A stretch of DNA of 64,000 nucleotides from Pleurodeles waltl (Eukaryota; Chordata; Amphibia; Caudata; Salamandridae): the NCBI RefSeq assembly GCF_031143425.1, contig NC_090446.1:653935717-653999716 (forward strand). Direction: 5' to 3'. The notes under the pieces are model-generated. The model ran no database searches and had not been told where the DNA came from. It was given only the letters and a program-made list of their open reading frames with translations. Position 1 is the first letter of the stretch, and each line of letters begins with the position of its first letter. A program made the position numbers and the translations under genes. Below, in pieces: positions 10,399 to 20,744 of this stretch.

Positions 10399-12909
10399 CG
10401 GATGATGGCGGTCTTCTCCGCCGTGCTGCTCTTCCCAGACTTGCCGGGTTTCTTATGGCCTTTCCCCACCTTGGAAGGTGTCACAGCTGACTCCACACTC
10501 CCACCGTGACCCCTCGGAGCAGCTTTGGAGGCTGGAGTCTTCCCCCTTTCCCGCAGGGCACTGGCCAACTTCTGATGCTTCACAGGTGGGGGACTGTCAG
10601 TGCTGTGGCTCCGTGCCACACTGGCTGCCCTGGTGGCAGTGCACTCCAGATTCCGGTGACTACAGGCACCACTGGTCCCGGAGATGTTGTGGCTGAGGTG
10701 CTAGTTCGGGACCTAGGAGACAGACGGGGTGGGGGAGGCTTGGGAAAGAGGTCAAGGTTGGAAAGGAAACGTTTTTTTGACACACTTGGACGGGTAGCTG
10801 GAGGGGGTTTGGGAGTGGAGGAAGAGGTGGTGGTTGTAGGAGGTGTTCGTTTGCTGACTTTGGGTGAAGGTGCATGCGCTGGAGGCTGTCGTGAGGTGGA
10901 TGGTTGTTGGGTGGGTGTGTGCCTGCGTTTGTGTATCTTGGGAGGGGGCGTCACAGACACATTGGGAGAGGACACAGGGGACATGTGAATGGTAGTGGGG
11001 GTGGTGACTGCACATGAGCGGGGTGTGGTGGTGGGTGTGCTGGAGAGGGACGTAGTGGCTGTAGAGGTAGTGCATGCAGGTGTAGACAAGACAGGGAGGG
11101 AGGAGGGAGACGAGGAGGAGGGGGACACAGTGGAGGCAGTGGATTTTGGTATGTCTGCATGCGTGTGATGCTTGCGTGAGTGCCTGTGGGATGTGTGGTG
11201 CTTATGTTTGCCTGAGCTTCCCTTGTGTGTTGACGTGTGTGCATGCTGGTCTGTAGGTGTGCTTGGGATAGGCTGAGGTAGAGGGGATTGGGTCTGGGTG
11301 GAGGAAGTTGGAGGGGGAGGCTAGACACAGGGACAATGGCTGCCATCAGTGCTGAGGCCAGAGTCTGAAAAGCTAGCTGAAGGGCCGCCTGACCAGAATG
11401 AATGCTCTCCAGGAATGCATTGGTTTATTGCAACTGCCTTTCTACACCCTGGATGGCATTCAAAATGGTAGACTGCCCAACAGTGAGGGACCTGAGGAGG
11501 TCAATGGCCTCCTCACTGAGGGCAGCAGGGGTGACTGGGGCAGGGGCTGAGGTGCCTGGGGCGAAGGAGATGCCCACCCTCCCGGGTGAGCGGGCACGGG
11601 GCAAAGGCTGAGGGGCTGCTGGGAGGGCGGTGCTGGTAGGGGGGGTGGCGGCTGTACCTGTAGATGGTGGTGGCACAGATGTTGCCGCCACCACAAGGGA
11701 GCTCCCATCAGAGGACGAGTCCGTGTCACTGGTCTCAGCTCCTGTCCCCGCCGTGGAGCTCCCCTCGCCCTCCGTCCCACTGGTGAAGTCCGAGTACGTA
11801 GTGTGGCCCTCCATGGCCATGTGGGATGCAGCCCCCTGGTGCTCCGGTGCCACTGCTCCTCCGCCTGATGATGCTAATGCACACAAGAACAGGGAGACCA
11901 CAAAAAGGGGGGATAATAGAAGAAAAACATGTTGAGTGCATGCATTATCGCTACCGTTGGCGGACATGACAGACACAGAAGCCCCCTGCACTACGCCGCG
12001 CTCTTGGGCTCCACTGTTCAATTCCTGGGTAATGGCCTACAAGGCTATGGATGACATCTGCACACATAGATGACACAGGGGCATGACTAGATGTACTTGG
12101 CACTCTACAGAGGTGGGGTGGGGTGCCACATGGCCTGCCTTACGAAGGGACTTTGCCTACGGAACTCGCCCTGGCCTAGGGAATCCCACAGCCCACCTCC
12201 CCCACCCAGACCCCTCCACTGCCCGCAAAGTCAGCAGAATGAGAGTGTACTCACCCCCTTGTGTCTGCTGTGATGCCCTCAAGCACCCATCCAACTCCGG
12301 GTACGCCACCGCCAGGATCCTGAACATCAGGGGGGTCATGGTGCGACGGGCACCCCTCCCACGTTGGGAGGCCATCCCCAGCTGAGCCTCCGCCGTCTTC
12401 TTGCTCCAGCGGCAAATGTCCTCCCATCTTTTCCGGCAGTGGGTGCTCCGTCTATGGTAGACCCCCAGGGTCCGGACGTCTTTGGCGATGGCACGCCAAA
12501 TATGTTTTTTCTGGTGGGCGCTGACCTACATGAATTGTACAGGGGGAAGAGAAAGTTATTACCAACTGCACCATCTATGGGATTGGCCCCCTTCCCTACC
12601 CTTGCCATGTGGCACATGCATTCACTGTTGTTTTATGCACGCTGCACTCTCCCCCCTTCCTTCTTACATCCAGCCCTCTCCACACAGGCATAGCCCATAC
12701 ATCATGCTCCCAGTGTACTTACCTGTTTGTCTGGAGGACTGTAGAGTAGCGTGTACTGGGGGAGGACCCCGTCCACGAGTTTCTCCAACTCCTCCGATGT
12801 GAAGGCAGGGGCCCTTTCCTCAGACACTCAAGCCATTGTCTCTTCCAGACCGAGGACACAGCAGCACTTGCAGTGTAGGTCCTCTCCTGTCGAAGATCAG
12901 GTATCGAGT

Positions 12910-13090
12910 GATTGAACAGATAGAAAATGGCGGTCACGTCCGCGGCGGTGCGTACCGTCACCGCCGGCGTACATCGTCATTGGCTCCTGGGACCCATAGG
13001 GTCCAATGTTAACCAATGCAACATTGCGCCGCGGTCTTCGACCGCCTACCGCGACGGTGTACAACGCCAGCGCAGTTACCTCACATCCCA
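12910..13090 (-). promoter_or_regulatory. Candidate promoter of gene B, CpG-rich with CCAAT motifs
   Basis: A CpG-dense stretch directly upstream of gene B exon 1. It has paired GGCGGT/ACCGCC motifs, CATTGG and CCAATG boxes and the string ACGTGACCGCC. The equivalent position in copy 3 (24005-24165) keeps the same order of motifs although the surrounding sequence has diverged. The promoter role is inferred from position and conservation. Confidence 0.45.
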
Positions 13091-14908
13091 TTGTCCCACT
13101 TTAGAGGTCAGGCAGCCGCCATTTCAGGGGCCCACATGGCTTAATTTTCAACTGCATCACACATACCTAGGCCTAGACTCAACACACATACAGGCCACTT
13201 TTTGAGTATGAATGGTGTTCTGTGTAAGCTGTGTGTACGTACCTCTGAGTTGTTTGACTCTGTGCTCGCTGTTGTCCTTCATAGGCACCGTCCGCTGGGA
13301 CATGTGAGGAGATGTCGGCATCCTCCGGTGTACCGACCGTTGGTGGACCTGTCGACAATGAAGGAAAGACATGTGATTATCACAAACAGGCTTGACTGTG
13401 CCACAATCCAGGAACTGTGCACCCAGTTGGAGCCAGACCTGATGTGAGCTATCCGCCATCCCACAGGAATCCCCCCTCAAGTGCAGGTGCTGTCAGTGCT
13501 CCATTTCCTTGCAAGTGGGTCATTTCAAACAACAGTGGCCATAGCATCGGGGATGTCCCAGCCTATGTTTTCCAACGTGTTGTCCAGAGTGTTGTCTGCC
13601 CTTCTGAAACACATGCGGAGCTACATCGTTTTCCCTTAGGTGGAGGATTTGCCTACAGTGAAATGTGATTTCTGTGCTCTGGGACATATCCCCAACATCA
13701 TAGGTGCCATTGATGGGACACATGTGGCTTTGGTCCCCCCCCACAGGAGTGAACAGGTGTACAGAAACTGGAAGAGTTATCATTCGATGAATGTACAGAT
13801 GGTATGTTTGGCAGACCAGTACATCTCCCATGTGAATGCCATGTTCCCTGGCTCAGTGCATGACGCCTACATCCTGCGGAATAGCAGCATCCCTTATGTG
13901 ATGGGTCAACTCCAGAGGCACCGTGTGTGGCTATTAGGTGAGCACCTGGAAGCTAGTCAGTGGGAATGGTTGTGTGGGGTCTGGGGGTCTGGGGATATCC
14001 CTCCAGGTTAGTGTGTGTCTAACAGTTGTCCCTCGCCATTTGCAGGTGACTCTGGTTACCCCAACCTGTCATGGCTACTGACCCCAGTGAGGAATCCCAG
14101 GACAAGGGCAGAGGAACGCTACAATGAGGCCCATGGGCGAACTAGGAGGGTGAACGAGCGGACCTTCGGCCTCCTGAAGGCCAGGTTCCGTTGCCTCCAT
14201 ATGACAGGTGGTTCCCTATTCTACTCACCAAAGAAGGTGTGCCAGATCATCGTGGCCTGCTGTATGCTTCACAACTTGTCTTTGCGACAACAGGTGCCTT
14301 TTCTGCAGGAGGATGGTCCAGATGGAGGTGTTGTGGCAGCTCTGGAGCCTGTGGACAGTGAAGACGAGGAAGCAGAGGAAGAAGACATGAACAACAGGGA
14401 CTCAGTGATCCAGCAATATTTCCAGTGAGACACAGGTAAGAGTACAGACCTGCCTACTACATGTACTTAAACACTACTGCCTCTGTACTGTCTGTTGTTT
14501 TCACCCAGTGTATGGTCACTGAGTTGTCACTTTCCCTTACGATTTCACAGATGTGGGTCCCACTGTGTGACATCTGCTTTGATTCCTCATGGACTAGAGC
14601 TGTGTGACATAGGTATGTTGACATTACCAATGAAAAAAGCTTTTTGACACAGTTATTGCTAATACAGTATTCCGAAATCACAGACAGACTCCAGATTGTT
14701 TTGTGCTTTAAGGGTGTTTATTTAAATGCTCAATATTGGAGGGGGTAGTAAAATGGTGAGGGGTGATGGTGGAGGAATGTCCATGGCAGAGTCCAGTCTA
14801 TTTGTCTCACAGGTGCATTGCCCATATGGGCATAGGAAGTGGAGCTGGGGCAGTTTAAGGATGGACAGGGTGACAAAGTGGGACAGTAGAATGACAATCA
14901 GGGTGGTC

Positions 14909-16436
14909 TCATTTCTTGGCGGGGGTCTTGGCATCGTTCTCTGTCTTGTTCCTGGATCTCAGGGACCGTTTGCGAGGTGGTTCTCCCTCTGGAGGGTGTG
15001 GGGTGCTGGTGTGGTGGTCCTGTGGCGGGGCGCCCTGTCCACTAGCGCCGGCGGAGGTGGTGGGCAGTTCCTCGTCCAGGCTAGTGTCAGGGGCCCCTTG
15101 TAGTGCCACAGTGTCCCTCCTGGTGTTCACGAGTTCCTTCAGCACCCCTACGATGGTGCCCAGGGTGGAGTTGATGGTTCTGAGTTCCTCCCTGAAGCCC
15201 ATATACTGTTCCTCCTGCAGGTGCTGGGTCTCCTGAAACTTGGCCAGTACCGTTGCGATCGTCTCCTGGGAGTGGTGGTAGGCTCCCATGATGGAGGAGA
15301 GGGCCTCGTGGAGAGTGGGTTCCCTTGGCCTGTCCGCCCCCTGTCGCACAGCAGCCCTCCCAGGTCCCCTGTGTTCCTGGGCCTCCGTCCCCTGTACCGT
15401 GTGCCCACTACCACTGCCCCCAGGTCCCTGTTGTTGTTGGGGTGGTGGGTTAGCCTGGGTTCCCTGTAGTGGTGGACTCACAGCTGATTGACGTGTCCTG
15501 GGGACGTAGGTATGGGCCCGCAGGGTGGGTGCTGTGCTGGTGTTTCCAGAGGGGGGAAGCTCTGTAGTGGCCTGTGACTGTGTCAGGGGAACCGACTGTC
15601 CAGAGGTCCCCGATGGGCCGGGCTGGTCATCTAGATCCAGTTGGACAGAGCTGCTGTCATCACCGTGGGCCTCTTCTGTTGGTGGTGTGGACATGTGTGG
15701 ACCCTCCTGTCCGGTGACGTTGTGTAGGGGTCCTGCAGGGGCATAAAAGGATGGTTATTACATCTGTGTGTGTCATGGTGTACAATGGGTGGGTGACCGT
15801 GTACCACAGTGCTTGCATTCCTGTGTGGGACCTCGTGTGATGATGGTTTAGGGGGGTGTATGGGTATGTGCAGTGGGCATGCTTTAGTGATGGGTGTCCA
15901 TGCTTTGTTGTTGCATGCAGGGCTTGGTGTTGGGATGGGTGGTTTGTGATATTGGGACGTTTGTGAGGAGTTGGAGTGCTGGGGATAAGGGTGAGGGTGG
16001 GGGTATGTGCTGGCATGCAGGTAGGGTGGGGGATGTAATAGTTAAGATTTGTCTTACCAGAGTCCATTCCTCCACCTACTCCTGCAAGGCCCTCAGGATG
16101 CAGAATCGCCAAGACCTGCTCCTCCCATGTTGTTAGTTGTGGGGGAGGAGGTGGGGGTCCGCCGCCAGTCCGCTGAACCTCCAGGTGGTGTCTTGAGACC
16201 ACGGAACGCACCTTCACCCGTAGGTGGTTCCACCTCTTCCTGATGTCCTTCCGATTTCTTGGGTGCTGTCCCACTGCGTTGACCCTGTCCACTATTCTTC
16301 GAAATTGCTCCATCTTCCTTGCTATTGAGGTGTGCTGCATCTGTGATCCGAATAGCTGTGGCTCTACCCAGACGATTTTCTCCACCATGACCCTGAGCTC
16401 CTCCTCCGAGAACCTGGGGTGTCTTTGCCGTGCCAT
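14909..16436 (-). CDS. Gene A: intact Myb/SANT-like Harbinger protein, 400 aa, two exons
   Basis: Predicted Myb/SANT-like DNA-binding partner of the transposase, resembling NAIF1-type Myb_DNA-bind_5 proteins. Exon 1 is 16436-16058, intron 16057-15733 (325 bp, GTAAG...GCAG), exon 2 15732-14909. The split codon gives Gly (DSG then PLHNVTG), and the joined frame is 400 codons plus stop with no interruption. Residues about 8-85 form the DNA-binding region (RFSEEELRVMVEKIV, then IRKRWNHLRVKV). A Pro run follows at about 94-99. The second half has a helical stretch likely to form a coiled coil (about residues 285-345, HLQEEQYMGFREEL) and a basic tail (PPRKRSLRSRNK) suited to nuclear import. It is transcribed from the right end of the element towards the nuclease 3' end. 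It is the only protein of this copy without a stop, and expression is unknown. Confidence 0.8.
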
Positions 16437-17037
16437 GCGGTGGTGTAGGTGATGTGTGGGGTGGTGTGTGGGGTGATAAGTGTGCTGATATGTAGTGGGG
16501 TGTTGTGTGAGGTGCGTGGAAGTTATGTGGGTGATGATGTTGTGTGCCTGTGGATGCTAGTGTTCTTGCTGGTGCTGTCTCTCTCTGGCTTTCGTTTTGT
16601 GAATTGTTGTCGTAAGGGTTTGTGGGTGATGTGGGTGTGTGTTTTATATTGTATTGGGTGTGTGGGAGTGGTGTGTGTATGTGTATCAGGTGTGTGTATT
16701 CGGAATTGTCCAATGTGGCTGTGTTTTGTAAATGTGTGTGTATTTTGAGTGTGGCGGTGTGTACCGCCAATGGAATACCGCGTTTGAAAGACCGCCGCGT
16801 GGATTTGTGTGTCGTGATAGTGTGGGCGTATTTCTGTTGGCGTGATGGTGGAGGTTTTGTTTTCGCCAGTTTATCACTGACCTTTGGTGTGGCGGACTTG
16901 TGTGGGTGTCTAGATTTTGGTAGATTCCGATCTGTGGGTCATAATAGCTGTGGCGGAATTCCGCGGCCGCGGCGGTGTGTTGGCGGTCTTCTGCACGGCG
17001 GTAAGCGGCTTTTACCGCCAATATTGTAATGAAGGCC

Positions 17038-17040
17038 TTT
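17038..17040. repeat. Right target-site duplication (TTT) of Harbinger copy 2
   Basis: It pairs with TTT at 8130-8132. On the minus strand the LINE reading resumes across this point. Confidence 0.6.
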
Positions 17041-18370
17041 GTCTGTTAACTTGTAAAATGACGGTCAGGGCATGGCAACCAGTTTTTTGTTTAGCCCGCA
17101 CATTAGTTTGGCGCTGCAGGCAGCCTTTTCAGTACGGTCACGCCAGTTCAGTTTATTGTTAAAGCTAATATAAGGTAGTCATAACTCTTGAAGGTTTAAA
17201 ACATCTGGCCCAGTATCCTTGCAGGGTTCCTTAAGGCGGGGCCATTGAAACTGACATTTCTTTTGTTTTTTGGCATTAATGTAAAGATCCTTCTGGCTAC
17301 AGAAGCTCTCAAACCTTTTCAAGATTTTGTGCATTTCGGTCCGCATACGCATCAATAAAACTGCATTGTCTGTGAAAAGAAGGATGACTGTTTTTTATTA
17401 CTTATGAACATCTAGCCTTACTCCTAATAATCATTCTTTGCAGTAATTGAAAAATAAGAACAACAGCAACAGGCAGGTACACATCCTTGCCGTATACTAG
17501 AGCGTATAGAGCTTCTGTAACAGGACACAAGAACTTGTTTCTGCGTCTAGGAATTTTAAGAGCATGAAGGAGAGTGTTTTTTCCACCCTTATTTTTTCAG
17601 GTAAGTACCATAATTTAGATCGGTTGCCCAGATCGAATGCCAATTTTAAATATAGTAAGTGAAATGTATAATGGCAATTTTACCGCCCTTCCATATGTAG
17701 CACAGACCATATATAGTTTGACTGCTTGGCCCAGCATGTGCATCAGTTAGTACACTTACCTTTATCCTCCCAGGCCTGCAGCAAAGTTTTTCCCAGTACT
17801 ATCATGTAATGAAATGGGCCTATAATTACTATAAAGTACTTGCTTCCTTTTTTACGGAAAAGCACTATAATAGCAGCTTGCCAAGAAGAGGGGATACATT
17901 ATTTCCCTAAACTGCTTTGAAGATCTTAGACAGAATCATTGACCGGGCCTTGGGGGGTCAGAGCGAAACATGTCCACTGGAACATGGTCAGGGCCTGGAG
18001 CTTTTTGGCCTTTTGCTCTACAATTGCTTTTCTACCTCTCGGCTTAGAACATTTCAGTGATTGATATATGGTTTGCTACTTCTTCTAGGTGTATTAAACT
18101 ATCACTGTTATTATGTCATGCCTTTTAGTGATCCACCCAGATCAGTGAGCAAATCTGATGGGCATGTATATTTGGTCCATCCCTGAACACTCTGGCAAAT
18201 TTTCTCTTAAAAAGTATTTGTTCTTTTTCTCTTCAACTGTCTTGATCATGTAATTTCACACTCTTTGCTGGAAGATTAATTTCTTCTTCCTTAATAGTGC
18301 TTCATATTTGCTCTTTTCACTTTTAAACATTTGATCCATGGTGAGCAAATGTGAATTTTTTGTCATTAAC
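17038..18370 (-). mobile_element. LINE, reverse-transcriptase half, interrupted
   Basis: The minus strand shows, in order, a basic linker near 18300-18350, GPDHVPVDMF near 17990, a KKGSK block near 17850, an RQGCV-like block near 17490 and a catalytic box near 17370. The catalytic box reads TDNAVLLM where an active enzyme has ADDAVLL, so an aspartate is lost. Stops and frame changes are frequent. These blocks are reverse transcriptase motifs of an endonuclease-bearing non-LTR element. The C-terminal half continues at 8132-7190 beyond the inserted Harbinger. Confidence 0.65.
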
Positions 18371-18872
18371 TCTTACAACAAAACATTCACATGCATCTAC
18401 GAGCATCCCCCACAAACACACAGAAGAGAGTAAGACCATTCTTATTAGTGTAAAATAGTAGTGCTTTTTGTTGAGTTTCTTTAACAAATTGCAAAACAAT
18501 CTGCTGTTCTTGGGGAGGAGAGAGAGAACAAAAATAGTGATTGGGTCGAATGAGGATGAGTCAGCTTGAAGGGAATGAACGGCAGTAAAACAAACACATT
18601 TGGAACATCAGGGGACCAGTCTATATACAAAGGTCAATGGAGGTAATACAAAAAAATCATCATGACAAAAAAAAGATAATCAATTTCAAAGTTCACAATT
18701 AATGTTCAGATCCAAAGTAAAAGTTCAACAGAACGTTAGTCCAATCCCAACCCAGATGAAGGGCCAGAAATACTACTTTTAGTTGAGAAACATAGTTGTT
18801 GACCATCATCCATATTGGACATTACAGCCTCTTGAAGCTCCTTCATATGCGCAGACAGTTGTGGCTGTGTGA

Positions 18873-19378
18873 ATGTATAGGCCAGATTTATGGAACGTAA
18901 CTGTCTCATTGTGCTTAGACCACTAAGAGACTGTTGATTGTATGTTTCAGAGCTCACCTCTTTGTGCTGTATCAGTTGTGGGGAAGATAGTACAATATTT
19001 CAGTTTCAAGCTGGCAGATACATTTCAAGGTTGGACTACGGTGTAAAGAAATCTCTTCTTTCAGCTAATCTTATCTGCTGTACCAGGATGATCTATTACA
19101 TATTGCTAATGATTGCTGACTCTTCTCTCTCTCTGCGTACTGAACTGATTGGTAAAATTCCATCACTGGAGAAGGGTGTATCTTTCCGTGTTTAGAGATG
19201 AAGTGTTGTGCATTACTCGAAACACTGAGCTTGAGGAGGTCATATAGTTGAAAAAAAACATAGCCCTGAAAGAATAATCCTGCCACTGAGATTTATTTGA
19301 GAAATGGGCGCTGACAGTTTGGTGGGGAAGAGCCGGCACAGCGTTGACACTTATCCAGGCATCCACCGTACTCAGTTT
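18873..19378 (+). repeat. LTR-like dispersed repeat, copy 1
   Basis: About 500 bp that aligns in the same orientation with 34350-34880. Shared landmarks are TAGGCC...TTATGGAAC at the start, TGCTTAGACCAC, GAGCTCA..CTCTTTGTGCTGT, CTGGCAGATACAT (TTGGCAGATACAT in copy 2) and AGAGAT.A.GTGTT. The second copy has an AATAAA signal about 130 bp before its end. The layout suggests a solo LTR, but no primer-binding site or target duplication is visible. Confidence 0.55.
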
Positions 19379-20407
19379 GCAGTGATTCCAATGGATGTGT
19401 AAGGTGAGCCAAATGCAGGATTATTATAAAATTCTGACCTCTGCTTGTCACCTCTCCTTTGCTGCATTGTTAAGTGGTACTCATGTAACCCTAGTAGTTC
19501 TTTGAGAGTGATGAGCGGCATAGAAGTAAAGATTAACCGAGTAGTAAGTACAGAGATAAAGATAGACTACAGTCAGGCCGCCTGCGAGAGGTATAAGGCA
19601 TGCCAGGTTTTTTTTCCCTTTCAAATCACTGCGGATCACATGTAGAATGGCAGGATGGTGATGGAAAAGTATGTGTGGCTTCCCTACAGGGGAGAGACAG
19701 TGCCGCCTCTCCAGCCGTTGGAGCGAGTCTGATGAAAAGGGTAGGCTCTTTAGGTGTGGAAATTAATTAGAGGTTGCAGCCCAGTGTGATTGAGAACGTT
19801 ACCCGTACCCAGGTACTCTCACAGGCAAGAAAGGTAGATGGACTTTGACAGGTTTCTCCCAAAGTGGTTGTGAGTGCGGGATTGATTTAGTTGAGGTGGT
19901 TAACCTCCAGGTGTAAGAGCACTGGGTTCTCCCACCTGAAGTCATGGATAGGTCTAATAGTAAAGGCACATTAGAGAAGTCACAGTGCCCCACTCGAAGG
20001 AATGCCGTCACGCAAACTGTTGATAAAGGTTGATACGCATACGTGTTTGTAGTTGAAATAATGGCATGAGCGGACAGAAGCTACCAGAATCTGCACTTTT
20101 TAGAAAATGATTCACTGGCGTTTAAACATTTGTATTATTTTCTGTAATGTATGAACAAGCGCCAGAAATTGCCTCAGGTGGCAGACAAAGTGAATAAGAG
20201 TTCACTTGATCATATGGGAATAGATGGGGTACAGAAGGGAAAGGAATATGCTTAGGCTTAGGCTAAGACTTATGAAATGTTAAGCAAAGTAGAAACGCTT
20301 ATGTGCCGTGAATGAATGATTGCTGTAGAATGTCACAGGCTAGCCCAAGTTTATAGTTCCAGAACATTGTACCTTTGAATTAAGCAAACTGCATTATTTG
20401 TAGCTAT
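19379..20407. other. No recognisable gene
   Basis: Mixed-composition sequence with only short open frames. I see no domain, terminal repeat or clear tandem structure. Confidence 0.4.
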
Positions 20408-20475
20408 GGGCCATATGTACGAACACATTTTCCCATTGACACAGAATGGGAAAAACCCTTTGCTACATCTAGCCC
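20408..20475. mobile_element. Small palindromic MITE candidate
   Basis: 68 bp starting GGGCCATATGTAC and ending GCTACATCTAGCCC, an imperfect terminal inverted repeat. Internal TTTTCCCATT...AATGGGAAAA would extend the hairpin. The flanking triplets (TAT and TAG) match only partly. Confidence 0.45.
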
Positions 20476-20744
20476 TAGGTGCCTTACGAAAGAATGGTCG
20501 ATTGTGTACAAATGAAGTGAAGCGATGGAGAAAAGAAAAGGAAAAAATACATGCTGGTAATCTGTTATTTGAAATGTTCAAAAAAGTAAATGTGCACTGT
20601 AAAGCAAAATAGAGAGCCGCTTTAAATAATCTTTCTTTGCAAAGTTAAAAAGTTAAATTGCGTGAATGTGTAACTGCTCACTTGTCTCTTGTGTAGTAAG
20701 TAGGGAAAATTCCTTTGCCTTTCTTTCTCCCATCAAGACATTAT

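Larger units (their letters stand above)
9810..12836 (-). pseudogene. Gene B: Myb/SANT-like protein with repetitive tail, nested in nuclease intron 1
   Basis: A Harbinger accessory gene, inferred to be a nuclear DNA-binding partner of the nuclease. Exon 1 is 12836-12723 (38 codons, containing APAFTSEELEKLVD); exon 2 is 12525-12255 (THCRKRWEDI, then AYPELDG); exon 3 starts at 11873. Splice sites are GT-AG with phases 0 and 1, and copy 3 keeps exon 1 at the same 114 nt. FTSEEL...LV followed by a KRW motif fits the Myb/SANT trihelix-like fold. Exon 3 is acidic and Ser/Thr/Pro-rich, with ALSEEAIDLLRSLTVGQS, then a basic low-complexity tail with 33- and 30-bp repeats. Stops: TGA at codon 3 and TAA at 11425. 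Frame changes follow below about 10950. The homologous unit appears to continue to about 8700, but where coding ends is unclear. Confidence 0.7.
8418..14428 (+). pseudogene. Harbinger DDE nuclease, three exons, two in-frame stops
   Basis: Transposase of the HARBI1 family, which cuts and joins transposon ends in the nucleus. Exon 1 (8418-8500) starts MDPELQ and ends Arg-rich; exon 2 is 13285-13937; exon 3 is 14046-14428. Junction phases agree: CG joins GCACCG to give RHRPLG, and G joins GTGAC to give LLGDSGYP. The three exons total 1119 nt, or 372 codons plus stop, close to HARBI1 length (about 350). Catalytic acidic residues are visible in IGAIDGTHV, FPGSVHDAYI and NERTFGLLKARF. Two stops break exon 2: TGA at 13445 and TAG at 13637. 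In copy 3 both positions are open (Gln at the second). Intron 1 is 4784 bp and holds gene B on the other strand. Intron 2 is 108 bp, GT-AG. Confidence 0.85.
8133..17037 (+). mobile_element. Harbinger copy 2, near-complete 8.9 kb element
   Basis: The ends are imperfect inverted repeats: GGTGGTCATTACAACCCTAG on the left, and GGCCTTCATTACAATATTGG when the right end is reversed. Both continue into GC-rich subterminal sequence rich in GGCGGT and ACCGCCAAC. Order from left: nuclease exon 1 (+), the gene B unit (-), nuclease exons 2 and 3 (+), gene A (-), right end. The insertion sits inside a LINE, whose two halves flank it on the same strand. The nuclease and gene B are broken by stops; gene A is open. 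An element of 8.9 kb is long for this superfamily, mainly because of the gene B tail and its tandem arrays. Confidence 0.85.

Noticed and set aside
10478..10988. Plus-strand Gly/Val-rich frames at 10478-10988
   Set aside because: Antisense of the Pro/Thr/Ser-rich gene B tail.
14926..17029. Plus-strand frames opposite gene A (for example the 135-codon frame at 16622)
   Set aside because: Antisense shadow of gene A exons and its T/G-rich flank.
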